A DNA stretch of 64,000 nucleotides. Source: Takakia lepidozioides (Eukaryota > Streptophyta > Takakiopsida > Takakiales > Takakiaceae). Below are positions 33,360 through 44,464 of this stretch, one piece after another. The notes under the pieces are model-generated. The model was not told where the DNA came from, ran no database searches, and saw nothing but the letters and a program-made list of their open reading frames with translations. The first letter of the stretch is position 1. Each line of letters starts with the position of its first letter. The stretch lies in the NCBI GenBank assembly GCA_030704615.1, contig CM060731.1, positions 35,774,001-35,838,000 on the forward strand, in the 5' to 3' direction. The position numbers and the translations under genes are program-made.

Positions 33360-36300
33360 ATGTTGGGAAACAGGAATGGAAAAATCTGGGCTCCTCGTAT
33401 TGTGGTGGTCTCCCAAATACCTGATCAATACCTCTTTTTTCTTCCTGACATTGGCAACTCCTTTGGTTACTATCTTGGATGTCTGGCGGTTTTTGACCCA
33501 GACATGCCCATGGAGGAGTTAAGGAAAGATCCTGCATGGAGGGATGCTACTATTGCTTCCAAAGCCAAAAAGAATGGAGCTCCGAAAATCGTCATACTCA
33601 TGCCAAACGGGGACTCCATTCCGCAATATGTTTAGTTGCCAATTGACAACAAGGGGAACTTCTTCACAATCAAGCTCATGGAAGACTACTCAAGCTCAGC
33701 TTGCTTCAATCATGGGCAGCAGGAGCACATGAAACTACAATGCCCTCTTGGAAAAAGAAAAAGACACTCTCCTAAGAAGCAAGTTACCCCCCCTCTCGTG
33801 GGCGCATCATCTCCAACAAAAGAGGCTTATATGGATAACTATCTTCACCAGCAGACTCTCCCACCACATCTTACTCACTCACATCCTACACAGGTGCCAG
33901 GCACCCGACAATGGGTAGAGGCATCTTTCGCCACTCCTGCCTCCCAAGTAACCAAGAAAGTTAGACGGCCCATGTTCACTGAAGTGGAAGTAAACCAGGC
34001 TCCAGCCGCAATGCTCTCCCCATGCCAGCAGCGAGCAAATTATCAGTTGCAAAAAAAAAACCCTGGCATCACACTCAGCCAGCCTACTTCCAGATGACAG
34101 GCACCTCTCCATGGTGCAGGGCCCACCCCTCATGGACTGGCTGCATTACTTTTCACGCCACCCTACGCCCACCTCAGATGCAAGATGGCTCCAAGCACGA
34201 CACCCTCTTATTCTTGCAAACACACATTCAACCTCCCAGCACTGGACACAATCTACCAATGCGCTCAATTGATTTTCAGGATTCACAGGTAGACATTGGG
34301 ATTGCTCTGAATCCGGTCTTGGCTGATATATGCCTCAGGCTCTGCACCTTCCCCAATCTCAAACTAAAGGGGTGCTCACAGATCACAACTCACGATGGAC
34401 TGCAAGCATCATGTGTTACGCCACTAATATACTGGAGAGAAAAACATCAACAATTTCTACTCACCTCACCTGAGAGAGAAGGAATGGAGTCCTCTGGATA
34501 ACTACCAAGGACGGCAAAGAATTTGTAACCAAAAACCTCATGGACAACAGCCCGGTTCCAACACTCAGGAAGAAGATAGCGGACTACTTTTCAACACATC
34601 TACCACAATTCTCACTGTTAGGCAGCACCTCCATCGCATGGGGTTCTTACGCGGAAGCTTACCCAGGTATCAGTGATGGCCCATCTACCCAAATCTTGGC
34701 TCTCATAAATGCTGAAAAAATCTGCAATGGCCCAGCATGCTCCAATGAGCTTTGGGTCAGGGATGCGGAGGACTCTGCTCCGTGGTGCACCAAACAGGCC
34801 CAAGTCAGAGCAAAAGACACCCTGTTTAGTGGATTCCAGATTCTTCAGGCCATTCTGGAAAAGGAAGTGGCTGTAAAACAGCAGAGGGCATCCATGAGAG
34901 AGGTGGGAGATGTTTCCTCCGACTCCAGTGACATACCATATGCACCCCTCTCTCTGCAAAAATCTATGGACAACGACACTGTTGGAGCGGCCAATCCAGA
35001 AGCCATGCTAGAGGAGTTGTTGGACGCGCTCCCAGCTGAAGAAGATCGGGAGCCCTCTCAATCGCGGACTCCCCCTGCCAAACCACTGGCTCCCCACTGT
35101 GAGGTACTTCTATTACCAACCATTGTCATAGTGCTTTGCTAACATGGTCAGGACCCCTAGCGTTGCTAGATGCTATGTCTCAAAGGAAGCAATCAAAAGC
35201 AAAAAGCACGTAAACTTCTCCCGGTGTGGGGGTGGCCACAAGTAGACCTGCAAGAATGGTTATCTCAATTCCCTAATTTGAGTGGCCCCCCTCCCCAACA
35301 CATATTTGATCACCTGGGGTTGGGCTTACAAGCTCAGGCAATGTCCAAGATTTCAATCCAATGGTTGCCATCATCAAGGTTCCAGCCAATTCCAGCCTCC
35401 CCCATTGGGGGCCTCAGATCCATTGGTATCCTCATCGAATTACCAAACTGCTCAACAAAGGCGCCAGAAGGAACGTCTTGGATCAAAGCCCTCAAACCAA
35501 AAGATAGGAGAGCCAATATCATCCTCACTTTCATCGTCTGCCCAGTGGGCAGATTCCTGGCCAAACTCAAAGCCACTACCAAGGAATGTAAATCGATCAG
35601 CAAACAACTAGCCATTGAACGCAGCAGAAAGCGCACAGCCGTAACCAAGTGCCTTACAACATGCCAAAAAATTCTTGAAACTGATCAATCTGATCCTTTG
35701 GTTTTTCGGACATACCTGGAAGCGAGGGCAAACCTGGATAGCCATGAAAAGCACTTGGAAGCCAAATATAAAATCCAAGCAGGGATTAACTGGTCAACAA
35801 AAGGCGAAAAAAATGTCAAAGTATTTTTTTGACAAAATCCAAATCCGTAGGGACAAACAACCCATCCCAGAGCTTAATGACAGCCTCGGTATAACGCAAA
35901 CAGACCCCAGGAAGATAGTAGGTGTGGCGAATCAGCATTTCTCCGAGCTTTTCAAGCAGAGACATCAGACCCCTTCCATAGAAGAGGCCATAGCACAATG
36001 TGTTCATTCCCATCAGACTGTCAAGATTGATGGCCACAAGGTGGCTTCGCTGGATGGGCTCTTCACTCAAACTGAATTACTAAGCGCTATGGAATGCCCG
36101 TCGAGTTCTACAAGCTCATGTGGCAATACATCGCAACTGACTTTTGCGACATGGCCATCGCCATCAAGGCATCCAGAGTCATACCCAAAGAGATGGCTCA
36201 GGGGTCATTGTTCTTCTCTTTAAGAAGGGTGACCGCAAATCCATAGGGAATTATAGACCTATCACCCTTCTGAATGTCTCGTACAAGATCATTGCAAAAG

Positions 36301-37259
36301 CCTTAGCCTTGAGGCTTCAGCCTATGCTGCCCACCCTCATCAGACCAAGCCAAACTGGTTACATAAAAGGTAGATTCATCCTGGACAACATTCTCCTGGC
36401 TCATGAAACCCAATCTTTTGCAAAGGACCACAATCTCGCAATTGCCTTGTTGCTTATGGACTTTGAGAAGGCCTTTGACAAAGTAGAGTGGCCCCTTCTA
36501 CTAGCCACAATGGAAAAGGTAGGTCTATCCTCTGACTTCTACGAATGGGTGTCCATCCTTCTAGGAAATGCCATCAGCAAAGTGCTGGCTAATGGGTACT
36601 TTTCCTCCCCGTTCCAATTGCAGCGCTCTTTGCATCAAGGTTGCCCACTGACACCATTTTTATTTCTCATAGTTGCGGACTCTCTAGGGCATTTGTTGGC
36701 AAACGATGCAGGATCTCTAGCCTCTCCATTCCTCACTCCATGCAAGGGGGTTTACACATTAAATCCTCTATGTTTGTCAATGACACTCTGCTGTACCTCA
36801 AAGCAAGCCCATGCAACCTAACGCGAGCAACATTAGCGTTGCAAACCTTTGCCAAGCCTCGGGCTTCAATGTGAACTGGAACAAAACTGTAGCCTTGTTG
36901 GTTGGTGACAAGCCTAAATCTGAGATTGGTGAAGACCTACTTGCGGGCAAGAGTTAGGCCTCCGTTGATTGAAAGAGGGTGAAAGCACCAAGCTCCTGGG
37001 GTTCCCCTTTGGTCTAAACCTATCGGAAGAGCTCAGAATATGCCCTATCACTGCCAAATTGAAACGCAAATTGGTGTTCTGGGGCTCTGGACACTTGACA
37101 CTCACTGGCAGGGCATTGGTGGCCAACCAAATACTCTTGGCCAACATTTGGTATTTTGCTTCTCTTTGGAGTCCAAGCCAATCCTACATGCAAGAGATCA
37201 AAAAAATCATTCATAACTTTGTTTGGGGGGGCAAGCTGATCCATATCTCAGTATGTTAG
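33360..37259 (+). mobile_element. Degenerate L1-type LINE retrotransposon
   Basis: ORF1-like part: 33360-34100, including KKNGAPKIVILMPNGDSIPQ, an in-frame TAG at 33633, and a damaged zinc knuckle (CFNHGQQEHMKLQC, with His at the second Cys position). A Ser/Pro/Glu-rich part follows to 35140. The linker before the polymerase (35560-36090) reads GINWSTKGEKNVKVFF and onward. The reverse transcriptase (36190-36880) shows LFKKGDRKSIGNYRPITLLN, RPSQTGYIKGRFILDN, MDFEKAFDKVEW and RSLHQGCPLTPFLF. The catalytic box, normally FADD, reads FVND near 36775. The tail has TLTGRALVANQILLANIWYF (about 37100-37157). Frames break near 34500, 35150, 35820, 36120 and 36770. The endonuclease is not clearly visible. 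The element stops abruptly near 37260, where a GC-rich element begins. It is not capable of movement. Confidence 0.8.
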
Positions 37260-37289
37260 GCCAGCCATCTCCTGGGCTCAAATTTCACT

Positions 37290-38103
37290 ACTGGAAAAGG
37301 GGGGCCTTTGCGATGCCCGGGCCACGCCGCGGCGTCGGGAAAACGCCGATTTCGGGCACGGGGCAGGCGCCGTATTTGCGACGCCCGGCCGTCGCCTGGC
37401 AGTTGCATGGGCGTCGCCAAAAAGACGTCGCAAAAAAGCGACGTATGGGGGTCGCAAGCCCCCGCCCCAACTCTCGCGACTGCCGGACGTCGCTTTTCGG
37501 GCCGTCCATGCCGATGGCAGGGGCCTCCGGCGAGCGACAACTCGCCGTCATTGGGGGGGCGACGGCGTGGCGTCACATCCCTTTTTTTTTGTAACCTGCC
37601 TGGGAGTCCCATCCTAAAACCCAAAAACACGTGGCGTAAGCCGGGTGGTACGCCAAGCGACGCCCGTGCGTTGCAGCAAGCGACTATTGGGCGTGGTAAA
37701 ATAAAAAATGTGAGGAGCTGGAGTCGGCCTCCGCGACGCCCGAGCGTGGGTTTCCGCGACGCGTTGGCGTCGATTTCTTTATATTCAATCAAAAAATGAA
37801 AACATGTGGCTCAGGCAGGGTGGTGGGATCCGCGACGCCAGGGCGTCGCAGCTTGCGACCCCGGACCAAAAAAAACACGTCGCAAGGGGGGCGGGCGTTG
37901 CTGCCTGCAAAAGGGATTTGCGACGCCTGGCCGTCACGGCTTGCGACCACCGCCCAAAAAACACGTTGCCAATTCCGACGCCCTGTAGTCGCGAGGCCAG
38001 CTTGGTGGGGGGGGGGGGGGGGTGGGGGGGGTGGGGGGTTGGGTTGATTTTGGGGGTGAATTGGGGGTGGTTTTTATTTTTTGCCTGGTTTTGTTTTGGG
38101 GGA
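37290..38103. mobile_element. GC-rich CACTA-like terminal fragment
   Basis: Starts with CACTACTGGAAAAGGGGGGC and then carries many GCGACGCC / GGCGTCGC motifs in both orientations over 700 bp, typical of CACTA subterminal repeats. A G tract follows at about 38005-38040. No matching right terminus was found. At 38103 it ends abruptly against the dispersed repeat copy A. No protein is supported, and open frames here come from GC-rich composition. Confidence 0.5.
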
Positions 38104-39605
38104 AGCCTTACCCATAAACCATAACTCCTCTTTTAAGGCCAAAACAGTACCTAGCTTAAAACCCCATAGGCAATGCTGTCAAAGATTCAAGACAAGGTAA
38201 GGTCCAGATGCTGGGCTTCAAGAGACACGCCTGCCATGCCGAAGTGCTTTATCAAAGGCAGCAAAACATAAGTCAAAAGTAAGCATCAGCATGCCAAACC
38301 AGGAGCAAGCGACCTCAAAAGCAAGAGAGAAAGACATAAAACAAAAGGAACCCTAATCACCAAAAGCACCTTGAGCGATTGGGAACGATAACTGTGCGCC
38401 ATCGCCACCCGCAAGCCACCTCCAACAAAGCAAAGGAGAAGTGAAGCATACAAGCACTCTTGCTAGGTTTAAGAAGGGAGAGAGAGATACTTCCCAACAC
38501 AAGCGCCGCTGCGAAAATTAAAAACCAGAGGAGGGAAAGAGACGATGCATTCACAGCATTGTCTCTCGCCTGTGAAAAAAGACAAAACGCCGCCATTGCG
38601 CATCCCCAAGAGATCGCCCAGCATGGGTACGATGCAACAAACAGGGTAATAGCAAAACGCAGACGCCATAACGCTCATCCCGCGAGCTCAGAAGCATGAG
38701 CAGTGCTTCTGACGGCGGGAGAGACACCCTAGGGCTCTTGCCTGATTTTTCATCTGTACAGGATGAATAATCAACACCACATTTTTTGAAACCCGACGGA
38801 TGTCATCCTTAACTAGGTTAAACAATAGGTTATAGGGTAGGGGTTAGGGTTTCACTCCTTAATTAACCATAATTAAGGGTAATTAATCATCAGTCCAGGG
38901 CCATCAGAAGCTGTACATTTCATCCGGTTCAGATGAAAAAGTCATTGAGTTCATCCGTAGGATAAAGTTCATCAGTAGGATGAAAAAATAGTAAATAACA
39001 TCCAAAGCATCGGTTTTACATCCTAACAAGTAATTCAACATCTTAAAAAAAGCCTCATCCAGTACGGAAAAAAAAGAGGAACGAACGAATTAATATCCTG
39101 GTATTTTTCATCCGGTATGGATGGAAAAATATATATAGGATGCCAGTGGTAACCCCTACAGAGGTAATTCCTCATTCTCTGGTGACTCATCCGGTATGGA
39201 TGAAAGTCAATAAAAGAGGAATGAAAAAATCATAGAGTCAGCTTAGAGGTAATTTAGTGTCCACCCTGGTAGTTCATCCGGTATGGATGAAAAATTATTA
39301 TAGGGCGGGTGAAAAAACTGTTAGAGTCCATCCGGTATGGATGAAAAATTGTTATAAGGCGGGTAAAAAACTGTTAGAATCCATCCGGTATAGATGGAAA
39401 AACAGGAAATGAACACTAATAAAACCGGCCAATTCCAAGGAGGGAGGGAGACAGAGGGAGAGAGGGGGGCAACAAGAAAAAAACAAAAAAGGGGGGGGGG
39501 GGGGGGACTAAGCAGCTGCTCAGTCACCCCCCACCTTCCTTTTTTTTCTTTTTGTTTCATGATCTCTCATTCCCACTCCCTCTTTCTCCCTCTCTCTCCC
39601 TCTGG
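38104..39605. repeat. Dispersed repeat family R, copy A
   Basis: Closely similar, in the same orientation, to 55933-58350 (copy B): shared phrases include AAGCCTTACCCATAAACC, GAGCTCAGAAGCATGAGCAG or a variant, and TAGGGTAGGGGTTAGGGTTT. The middle is rich in TCATCCGGTATGGATGAAAA repeats. The copy ends in a purine-rich / pyrimidine-rich inverted pair around GCAGCTGCTCAG (about 39510-39525). No protein supported. Class unknown: no TG...CA ends typical of an LTR were found. Confidence 0.8.
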
Positions 39606-41826
39606 AAACTAGGTTTATGGAATTGTTGTCCCAACTTCCATCCTTGAAAAATTGAAAAATTGGGTTGCAGGGAATTTAGATGATTTTCATCCAGAATATA
39701 TCCTTTTTTCCCTAGTGAGACATTTCTTCATTAATACCTGTGAGGTTTTGCTTCATCCGGACATCAACCCGGAATATACTGATTGCAAAACTCCCGTCAT
39801 TAATTATTTTTTTCAATCCAACTTGGATGAAAAAAGGACTTCATCTGGCAGGACCTAAATACAAGACAAGACATGTATAAATGAATAAAAAAACCCCGAT
39901 GTTTTTCATCTAACCTAGATGAAAAACGGATTGCATCCGTCGAGTTCAAGACAGGATGAACACACGATGTTTTTCATCTTCCACGAATGAAAAACGGACA
40001 AAGGCCGTCGGGCGTATGGGCTGGCAGATGTTTTTCATCCTAGGAAGGATGAATGACGAGCCGGACATGGTAAAGCCCTGCGCAACCCTAATGCCTTTCT
40101 TTTTGCGCTGCGAGAGTGCGCGCGATGGCGGCTTGCGGTGACGATGGTGCTTATGCTGCAGATATCGTGAGCTGCCAATCCATGGAGTGTTGAAGGCTCT
40201 TGTGAGCGCCGCCTCTGCGGGCTCTTTACCGCGATGGCGATGGCATGGCTTAGAGATTGAGGACTGAGATTCACCTGTCTCCTCTGTCTTTTTTTTTTGT
40301 TGCACAAGGGAACAAGTCAGTGATGGCGGAGGTACCACCTGTCTTCTTGTGAAGTTTCCCTAGAGCCCTCCTCTAGATCTTTGATGACTGCGGCGTCTTG
40401 GTGAACAAGGAAGTCTCTCATCCGCATCCCCTCCCTTTATAAACCCACCTTATGAGACAAAGCTCGTTTTTCTTGTGCTTGGCAAGACTTTGCTTTGGTA
40501 AGGTAGCAGTGTTGTGGTGTTGGCGGAGACCTCCCTATCACGGTTGGGCCTTGTGGAAGATGACTCGCCCATCCCCCAAACATTACCCAAGGTTTTTTTT
40601 TCTGTTTGTCTTGCGTCCCTGCTTTCTTTTGCATTCTCTGTGCTTAGATTCAAGTGTATTGACCTCGATAGCAAGTGTGGATCCTGCTACTGACCTCGTG
40701 CGTCCTCACTACTCACAATGGTTTGGTTGTTTTTGGGACGGGACAGGTGATGGCTTCCACTTAATATCTGATGTCTAGGTTTCTATTGGCGCCAATTGGG
40801 TTGCAGAGGTGAGGAAGGAATCGCTGGCCATGGACTCACTTAACATGTTGAAAAACTAAACTACTCTATCTATGGTTTTTTCTCTTGATCCTACCTCTTT
40901 CTTTTCCTTTATGTAGGAAGAACAATGTAATGCTTTCTAAGGTGGGCTATTTCGGCCCAGCCAGTGAGACCTTGCTTTGTTGTGACATCCTGGTTTATTA
41001 TGGCTTGTGTGATACACCCATCTGTTTTCCCAGGCCCCTAACCACTTTGCTTTGCTTTACCTTAATGGTAGTGTTGAAACAAATGAGAGGCTGCAAGAAC
41101 TCTGTTTGCTGCAGCTACTCGGGTATACCCATGATGGTAAAATGCCTGTATGTTCCAACCCGTATGGCTTTATTAGTCAAATGCTTGGCTAGGGTATGAT
41201 GAAGAATCCGCTTGTGGCCATTCATCTGACACTGAAATATGGCAGCAATACATGTGGTGACCGTTTTTTCTTGAGGCAGCCAGGTGGTTAAGTGGAAATA
41301 CCCCCCTGACATGGTGTAATGACTGGTCAACGTGGAATGATGTGGATAGTGGTGTGTTGAACAGTGACATATTTGTCACGGATGTGTATGCAGTCTTTTA
41401 TTTTTGCTTGCTGTGCATGACTTTGATTTCAGCTGTAGCAGAAATAATGGTATAGGGGTATTCTGGATAACTCACCTGACATATACCCATCCCCCCCCTG
41501 TGGGGACAAGCGTGCCTGCAGACATTTTTAAACAATACTGGCAGTGCAAGTATATTAACTCGTGAATCAAGTTTTCTTTTTCCTTTTAAATTAAAAAAAA
41601 CCCTCCATACACCCATGGGGTTTGAGTAGTAACTTGGTTACACTTGCGGACACCAATCAATCGGGATTGTAAATCTTGTAGGCCCATTTGACCTGCCCAC
41701 ATCACAAGGCCAAATCGGGCCAATGCACCCGCTCCCACCCAGACCTCTGAATGTGTACATGATCATGACTGTGGTTAATCACATCTGAATACTCTTTGGA
41801 TTATGAATATTACTGACATGAACCCA
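39606..41826. other. Unassigned repeat-like DNA left of the CACTA element
   Basis: From 39650 to 40090 short units with TTTTTCATCC and GGATGAAAAA continue the repeat style of copy A. From 40100 to 41826 there are several moderately long frames without recognisable domains or consistent splice borders. I see no gene that can be supported. Confidence 0.3.
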
Positions 41827-41850
41827 CACTACAAGAGATGAGCGTTTTTA
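41827..41850 (+). repeat. Left terminal inverted repeat of the CACTA element
   Basis: CACTACAAGAGATGAGCGTT and the next four bases TTTA; two mismatches to the right end (positions 9 and 14). Confidence 0.9.
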
Positions 41851-43089
41851 GGACTACGGCTTTGGCGGAGTCATAAAAACTGCACTAGGTACATGACTAC
41901 AGAGCGCTGAAATGCATTACAGTTTTAGTTTTATGACTTTGTAGTAATGGATATCACTACATGACTCCGGAAAGTTAGGGAGCATTGGTCAAACATTGTT
42001 GACCATGATGACAGGGATGGTTTATATGACTAGTGTGATATGTTTGACTACACGTGGACGACGTTTCATGGAATCTTATGACTCCATGACTGAAGATGGT
42101 TTCAGAGCTCTATTTATACGACTACATCACTACACGTGTCATTTTGAAGGCACATATAATGCAAATAAGGTTGCCCATTAGGTTTAAAAAAATTAAAAAA
42201 TTGCTAATAAGGGCCCATTAGTGTAATCGTGAACAGAAAGGAGGGCTGGGACTTGGCGTTTTTTTGTCTCCTGCGCCACACCACATAGCTGAGGGATGGA
42301 ACGCGATGATAGCAGGATATGCAGGGGCGTGGGATGGAGGCGTTGAGCAAATGATGCACGAAGGAGAAGAGGAGGAGGAGACGAGACGAGGAGAAGCGAG
42401 CTCGCCGTTCTTGGGAGAGTCAGCTTGGTCTTAGCAAGCGTGTTTCAATCTCTGACTACTCATCTACGCCGTAGTGGTTCGATCTGACAGACCAATCCGA
42501 CATTACCTGACTACAGACACAAGCAGCACACACAAGAGGTCATCGGTCAAATCCTCCATGGGTCAGGACAGGTCAAGGACAATGTGGTAGGGCACCTTCT
42601 TCTTCAACCTATTTCAGCCTGTGTTGCCCTCTCATCAGACTCGGCCGCAAGATGCATATTGAATTCTGTAAGTTAGGTCGTTGGGTAGATCTGTGGTGGT
42701 TTGGAGTGACTTTGGCAAGTTACTGCCAGTGTGGCAGCAGGGAAGTATCCAAAAACATATAATAGAGGTGAGGAGAAGCTTTGGGGTGAACACTTTCCGA
42801 CCCCAATGGTGGGACAATGGAGACAAAAAGGCGAATGCCTGTTGGACTACAGAGAGAAGCAGATGCATTTCAGATTGTGATAAGTAGGGTTGGGGTGTTT
42901 TGGGGAAGAACTCCACACCAGTATGGTTGGGGTGTTTGCTGGTAGAATTGTAGGCTGTCAGAGGCATGGATAGCTGAAGGAGCAGGGATAGAGTGTGGGT
43001 CCAGATTCATCCAAGAGGGCTGGATTTCAAGCTCCACATTACCTATGATTCCCTGTGGAAGGATAGGTTACAAGAAACCTACATGGGTA

Positions 43090-44335
43090 GATGGTCAACT
43101 GGAAGCGGCATGCTGTACTATATGTCATTACTGTACTATATGTCATTCCAGAGACTGTCATTGTTGGTCCATGTGTTTTACAACAATGCTATCAATATAA
43201 GACTTCTGGTTCGCATTGGAAGCTCAATCCCTGTAAGTTCATTGTGTGTGAAGCTCAAACTTGTGATTTGAAGGATCTTGTAGCCAAGTTCATTCAACCG
43301 GAAAGGAAAAATTCTGAAAGCTCCCAAATTTGATGTGGGCAAGCTTATGGAGGTAAGACTTAGCTTCCCTCCTCTAATGTAAGTGTTGGATAAGTTTCAT
43401 TTAGTGTCGACCTTCACTGCATATATTGGCTCTTTTCTTGGCTGGTTTCATATTTTCTTGGCTGGTATGCTGTTGGTTGGCTTCTTTCATTTCACGTGTG
43501 TAGTGGAAGGGGAGAAGTACTTTCCTAAGTTCTGCTGCAACAATGTCTTTTTCCAGCCTAGATGTTTTCGATGGATACAAATTGAAGTGCTTTGAATGTT
43601 GCTGCAATACTATAATAAAGTGGAGGGTGCTGAATGCAGTTGGCCTTGCTTCGTGCAGGCATAATCCAGGGAAATGTGGACATAGCTGAAACCCCATGAT
43701 AGCATTTCCAGAGGACGGTGTGGATGGCCTCACAATCCAGCATGCAAAATCCATGACAATGTGGAGATGGCTGAATGGGCAAACAGGTTAAGTGGCGAAC
43801 AAGCCACGTCACTGGTACATAGTTGCATGCTTACATAGTACATGAAAGCGTACTATATGTCATTCCCGAAATTGACCATGTTGGTCCATGTATTTTACAA
43901 CAATGCTATCAATAAAAGACCAATGGTTCGCATTGGAAACTCTATCCCCGTAAGTGGCTTGTGCGTGATGCTCAAACTTGTGATTTGAAGGATCTTATAC
44001 CCCAGTTCATTGCAGAGGTGATTGGAAAAGACATTGAGAAGGCAACAGCCGTTATCTATAATCTACAGATCCCCTTCAATTTGATGTGGGAAAGCCGGCT
44101 GGCTGGAGGTCTAGTCTCACTTTCACTCATCTAATGTCAGTGTTGTATCCATTGCAATGTGGAGATGTTTGAAACAACATTGGAGCATTTCCAGAGGATG
44201 GTCTGGATGGCCTTTCGTGGCGTGTGCCGAATCCATGGCAAGAAAACATTGCAGGCAGAACCCATGGCAATGGTACCAGCACGGGTTGGTCCAAAGCCAA
44301 TTGCAACAACAAATGAATAAAGGGTGCTGAAAGGA
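43090..44335. repeat. Internal duplication inside the CACTA element
   Basis: The block at about 43125-43290 recurs at about 43850-44020: shared phrases include TTTTACAACAATGCTATCAA, GGTTCGCATTGGAA and CTTGTGATTTGAAGGATCTT. A second shared block (GCATTTCCAGAGGAYGGT, then CTGGATGGCCT or a variant) is found at 43690 and 44185. The unit is about 500-700 bp. The plus strand encodes a similar peptide in both (with SHWKLNPCKFIVCEAQTCDL in the first), so the duplication may include a captured exon. No family recognised. Confidence 0.6.
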
Positions 44336-44464
44336 AAGCACTCCATAATTGATCATAAAATCCAGTGTCCAAGCATGATATCTTAATGGGAATGCGAAGG
44401 GAGTGTTACCACCTTAAACTATCATGCATGGTCTATAACTGGAGTGCACAAATCGCTAGCATAT

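Noticed and set aside
37256-37799. Overlapping GC-rich frames of 163-178 codons
   Set aside because: Composition-driven open frames over GCGTCGC repeats in both strands; no domain or splice support.
38830-38855. Interstitial telomere repeat (GGGTTAGGGTTT)
   Set aside because: Only about two imperfect units, present in both copies of dispersed repeat R, so it is part of that repeat.
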